Assembly (NCBI RefSeq): GCF_963675165.1
Contig: NC_087378.1
Span: 7,178,073-7,242,072, forward strand
DNA length: 64,000 bases
Origin: Halichondria panicea
Lineage: Eukaryota; Porifera; Demospongiae; Suberitida; Halichondriidae
Direction of reading: 5' to 3'
The first letter of the stretch is position 1, and each line of letters starts with the position of its first letter. Below, piece after piece: positions 59,832 through 64,000 of the stretch. A model generated the notes under the pieces. It was not told the DNA's origin. It searched no databases and saw only the letters and a program-made list of their open reading frames with translations. The position numbers and the translations under genes were made by a program.

Positions 59832-62800
59832 TTATGTTTTTCGACGTCTTGCTTTCTTGATTACACGACCAGGGGTAGGTAGATTAGGACTAGCTGCAAA
59901 CATGTTCGCTTGGGCCTGAGGGGGGGCCGCCTGTTGCATCGAGCCAAAGTTCATGTTCATGTTCATTCCGGGAGTGGTGCTGAAATTGTAGCCAGTGTTA
60001 GTTTGCAACGGTGCCGCCGTGGTTTGCTGGGTGGCCGTGAACATAAGTCCTGAGGAAGATAGTTGTGTGGGTGGTTGGGGGGCACTACCCGTGAACATAA
60101 GCCCTGAGGAGGGTAGTTGTGTGGGTGGTTGGGGGGCACTACCCGTGAACATAAGCCCTGAGGAGGGTAGTTGCGTGGGTGGTTGGGGGGCACTACCCGT
60201 GAACGTCAAACTAGTGCTAGAGGTGCCGAAGTTGAATGATGGTTTCGGGAGGCTGGTTCCGAATGTATTGGCTGTGGTGTTGGAGGCAGTAAATGAAAAA
60301 CCTGATGTGTTTTGGGACTGGCCACTGAACATGTTAGCTCCCACAGATTGCTGCTGCGATGGTGGTTTGGCCGATCCAAAAACAAAGTTTGTACGTTGTG
60401 TCTGATCAGGTTCCATAGCTGTAAAGGGACAGTAACAGTGTTGCATGTGTTATACAATCACACAGCAATGTCACATGACAACAGTGTTGTACCGTATAGC
60501 GCGAAATTTTCGAGGGGCTTACTTTTCGCGGATTTCGTGGGTTAGAATTCTACACGAAAATTAAATCCACAAAAAGTGTTCTTTAATTAGAATTACCTGC
60601 TATCATGCAAAGATTTAAAGGCGTGGCTTTCGGTAAGCAGTCATTCCGCGAACATTGTGCAAGGAAATAGTTTTTAGAGGCCAATCCACGAAATATAAGT
60701 ACCTCGAAAATTTTGCGCTATACGGGTATGTGTTATACAATCGCACAGCAATGTCACATGACAACAGTGTAATGCTCTTTAAACACAGCAATGCAATACT
60801 CTCTACCAGGACAGGCGCCGGTGCAGCTCCAGCAATTAACACTAATTATCCGCCCACACCCCATGTTATTGTTGAGTGTAATCAGAGGCTAATTGCTTGA
60901 GTTGCCTCCAGTTACAACAACAGTGTAATGTTGTACACCACATGTACCATAAGTATAGGTTCTGTAAACCAACTTATGGTAAAGTGATCACATTTGATAT
61001 AGTCCAACAGCGAATTCAAACAGAGTGGTACAAGCTTCGTTTGAAATTAGGGAAGGACAGACATAACTATTCATATTTTCAATAGCAAAATCTCCTATAG
61101 GCATTCTGTACATACAGCTTGATGTAACTAAATACGCCAGGGGAATGTACACTGGAACATACTAAGCCATACTAAGCACTTAAAGTAATAGTTTCCACTC
61201 ACTCATTTCGTCAGGGCTTTGCATCTCAGCTTGACCTGAGTTCCCAGCTGGTGTTGCCACCGACAACGCTTGGCTCTGTTGACCACCAAAACCTGACGCA
61301 AAATTGAGTCCTGTATTCAACTTAGAAGTTGGAGTGCTTGTCCCAAACATGGAACTGGCCGGCGTCTTCGTTCCACTGAATTGAAACGCTGGTGCCTGAG
61401 GCGATGATCCAGTGAAACTTAACAGTCCCACAGAGTTTGTTGAAGTATTACCGAGTGCAAAGTTCATTTTAGGCAGTCCTTGAGATTGTGTTAGCAGCCC
61501 AGAAACAGTGGTAGGCGGGGCTACGAGACCACCTCCTCCTCCTAATTTGATTCCGGCAAGAGGGCTATTAGAAGCAGCTGCTGTTGTAGTTGTTGTTGTG
61601 AGCATCCCTCCCAGTTTAATGCCAGTCAGTGGATTGCTTGAGGTACTTGTTGTGAGGGACTGTCCCAATTTAAAAGGACTGCCACCTGTCAATGATCCAG
61701 TGCCGGTGTTGAAACCTCCACCCAGTTTGATTCCAGAGAGCAGAGGACTCTTTGCCGTCGATGTAAATGTTCCTCCCAGTGTAATGCCAGTCAACAGAGA
61801 GGTGGTCGTGGCTGACGTTACCGGAGCAGTGGACGTGAAAGAGCCCAGTTTGATGCTGGCCAGAGGACTATTGCCAGTAGAAGCATTCGAACTTCCGAGA
61901 CAATTGTTTGTAGCAGACTGAGTTAGTGAGGCGCTTGCAGTTGATAGAATGGGCCCTCCCAGAGTGAGAGAGTTGCTCGTTTGCAGTCCACCACCTCCAA
62001 GTTTTATCCCAGTCGAAGGATTAAGAGCTCCAAATGTTAAACCGGACAGCGGGCTGTCAGTCGAGGGCTTGTTGTCGAGAGATACGTTACTAGGTAGTTT
62101 AAAACCAGTATCTGAGGTTGTAGTCGAAGGTGTTCCAAGTAGCAAAGTCTGTTGGGTTGTTGGTACATTTCCAGTTGATGTTGCAGCTGGTAGCAGACAG
62201 GTGCCATGTGAAGAAGTGTTAGAGGACGTAGCAGTTGATACAGAGCCTAAAGTGAGCCCACCACCTAACTTGAAGCCACCTGTCGGGCCAAACTGAAACC
62301 CTCCACTTTTGTGCTCATCTTTCTTAGTTTCTTTCTGACTACCAGGTTTTGGAGTAGTACATGCAACACACGCACTATCACTGTTTTTATTCTGAATCAA
62401 ACACGTATCACATGTCCATTTCGAGTCTCCAGACGAATCTTGGGGTTTCCTTGAGAGGTTTAGACCACCTCCTCCTAATTTTAGTCCTCCAGTAACGGTA
62501 GATTTGGCCTGGCTCTTTCCTGGTTTCGAGGCAGAACAAGCGATACAGCTGTCAGCTTCGGCCTTGTTCACAAGTAAACACGTATCACATGACCACGTAT
62601 CTTTAGCAGGTGATGCTAATTGAGTTCCTCCCGTCAGTGATAGTCCAGCCCCAGGTTTTATGCCGCCAGACATATTTTCGAGAGAAAAGCCAGTACTCGA
62701 ACCAATGCCTCCACTACCAAGCAAAACACTGGAACCCAACTTGAAGCCTCCAGAGACGCTAGGCATTTCTCCTAATGATGTACTGGTTCCAGACTTTAGG

Positions 62801-63866
62801 CCTAGGGTGGAACCTAAAATCAATGAACTAATTAATGACGATAATTATACACAAGTATGCATAAGCTATAATTATATGTACACAAGAGTCTCTCACGTAC
62901 ATCACACACATGCGCTAATAGTTAGGGTAGAGTCAAGGTAGCAGTATTATGTGTGTAGTACATGTAGTTACCTCCTAGCGAGAGTCCTGTCCCAAGTTTT
63001 AATCCTCCAGTGCTCGATACAGACAGTCCAGAGACTGAGGCCGTGTCCTTGCTGTCCAACTGTGCCCCAGGCTTTGACGAAGAGCAGGCTACACACTTGA
63101 CATCTTGTTGTTTGTTCGAAACCAGGCACGTGTCACAAGTCCAACCACCAGTAGAGGATGAGGTCGTTAGCCCAGGAAATGATTTGGCTTTTTCATTGGA
63201 CGACTTTGAGGCTTTGCTCTTAGTGTTCGGATTGGCAGCTTCACAGGCAACACATTTACCGTCAGAAGCTTTATTGCTGAGTAGGCATCCACTGCACTCC
63301 CAGGAGCCAGCTGCAGGTTTTAGGAGAGGGAACGGATTTTTCGAAGTAGCTGGTGGTAGTTTAAATCCTGAACCGCCAAGTTTGAACCCGGGATTGGATC
63401 CTATTTGAAGCCCGCTGGTCATTGCTTTACCCCCACCAGGCTTGCTTGCTGTACACGCCACACACTTGCTAACACTGGCTTTGTTACTGATCAGACATTG
63501 TTCACATTCCCACGAGCCAATGGACGGGGCAAAACGAGAGAGAGGTTGAGATTTTGGCTTCTCTTTTCCAGCACTTTCGTCGTCCGAGGCAGTCAAATCG
63601 ACGACGACATCTTGAGATTTCGATCCACTAGTTGCGGAGGACGTACTTTTGTTTGATGAGAGAAACTGACTGTATTCGGGTTTCCTAAGAGCTTCTACGA
63701 CACTCATGTTTTTCATTTGGGGAGGGGGTGTTTTCGAAGGCGGCTTTTGTGTGAGGGCGAGGGGAGTCTTGGTAGTAGCGAGTGATACAGAAAAGGCCAC
63801 GTTAGGAGTGATGCCAGGTGTGCCCGTTGAGAGGTGTGGCTTGGGGGTATTAAATCCAAATGACAC
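59832..63866 (-). CDS. NUP153-like nucleoporin, 3' part (RanBP2 zinc fingers and FG repeats)
   Basis: Visible exons are about 63866-62972, 62813-61203 and 60420-59832; the 5' end lies beyond the window because the 63866 exon starts at a splice acceptor. Five RanBP2-type zinc fingers of pattern W-x-C-x2-C-x10-C-x2-C are present: three in the first exon (GSWECEQC, GSWECSGC, GGWTCDTC) and two in the second (DTWSCDTC, SKWTCDTC). Long GFKLGG/GIKLGG and FG repeats follow. The last exon has three tandem copies of a 19-residue unit (MFTGSAPQPPTQL) and ends RVIKKARRRKT, like the basic C-terminus of vertebrate NUP153. NUP153 sits in the nuclear basket; its zinc fingers bind Ran and its FG repeats bind transport receptors. 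Human NUP153 has four fingers. Confidence 0.85.
60016..60215 (-). repeat. 57-bp in-frame tandem repeat in nucleoporin last exon
   Basis: Three nearly identical 57-bp units encode the 19-residue FG-poor spacer with MFTGSAPQPPTQL. The units differ at only a few positions, so they are recent. Confidence 0.9.
60490..60728. mobile_element. CGTATAGCGCG-family MITE flanked by 43-bp direct repeats
   Basis: The termini TACCGTATAGCGCGAAATTT and its mirror (AAAATTTTGCGCTATACGGGTA, right end) enclose 239 bp in a nucleoporin intron. The host sequence TGTGTTATACAATC...GACAACAGTGT occurs on both sides (about 60447-60489 and 60729-60771). Confidence 0.85.
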
Positions 63867-64000
63867 CTGCGGAAGACGTACAAAAACAATTAAACACTGT
63901 AGGACAAAACTATTTTACGACCCAAAAAAGTTACAATTTCGTTTTACGTTCATGCATAGCATAGTAAGCTACTGTAAGAGGAAGCAGCAACAGCACAGGA

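Noticed and set aside
61508-62296. Plus-strand Pro/Val-rich open frames opposite the nucleoporin
   Set aside because: They are antisense shadows of Gly/Leu/Ser-rich FG-type repeats; zinc fingers and repeats on the minus strand prove the real frame.

Overview
The window looks like nuclear DNA of a compact-genome, early-branching animal, most probably a demosponge. Genes have short introns (down to about 46-51 bp), neighbours sit head-to-head or tail-to-tail only 100-400 bp apart, small palindromic transposons are everywhere, and a cluster of immunoglobulin-TIR receptors (a type described from the sponge Amphimedon) fills the middle. The species assignment is inference. No bacterial operon, rRNA, tRNA or CRISPR array was seen.

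Left flank (1-13.45 kb), conserved single-copy genes: a peroxidasin-like gene (-), a small ER-lumenal DsbA-like thioredoxin-fold protein ending in KDEL (+), an ArfGAP of the SMAP1/2 type (-), and a CUSTOS-like nuclear protein (+). They form divergent pairs (peroxidasin/DsbA-like, SMAP/CUSTOS) and a convergent pair (DsbA-like/SMAP).

Centre (13.8-56.7 kb), the IgTIR locus: eight recognisable receptor genes, here called A-H, plus inverted pseudogene fragments. Full genes have six exons: signal peptide and Ig1; a two-exon middle module; a membrane-proximal Ig; a TM helix; an 80-nt tail exon; a TIR exon. A, C, E and H have the TIR; B, D, F and G do not. A+B and C+D form a tandem duplication with a period of about 10 kb. 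E and F are near-identical, head-to-head, across a 200-N gap. G and H are a third, more diverged subfamily. Paralogue differences cluster in the positions expected for the CDR-like loops of the Ig domains, while other stretches are almost invariant even at silent sites. This suggests gene conversion combined with diversifying selection, and makes the cluster a candidate self/non-self or immune recognition locus.

Between F and G (38.7-49.1 kb) lies a repeat-rich zone: a 32-bp minisatellite grown from the signal-peptide region of a dead receptor gene, an inverted duplication, and several transposon families. Two of these families have TA...TA termini and exact 9-bp target duplications. One member carries a fragment of a RecQ-like helicase gene, another is only 44 bp long.

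Right flank (56.8-64 kb): a Gfo/Idh/MocA-family oxidoreductase (+) divergent from receptor H, then an FG-repeat, zinc-finger nucleoporin resembling NUP153 (-) whose 5' end lies beyond the window.
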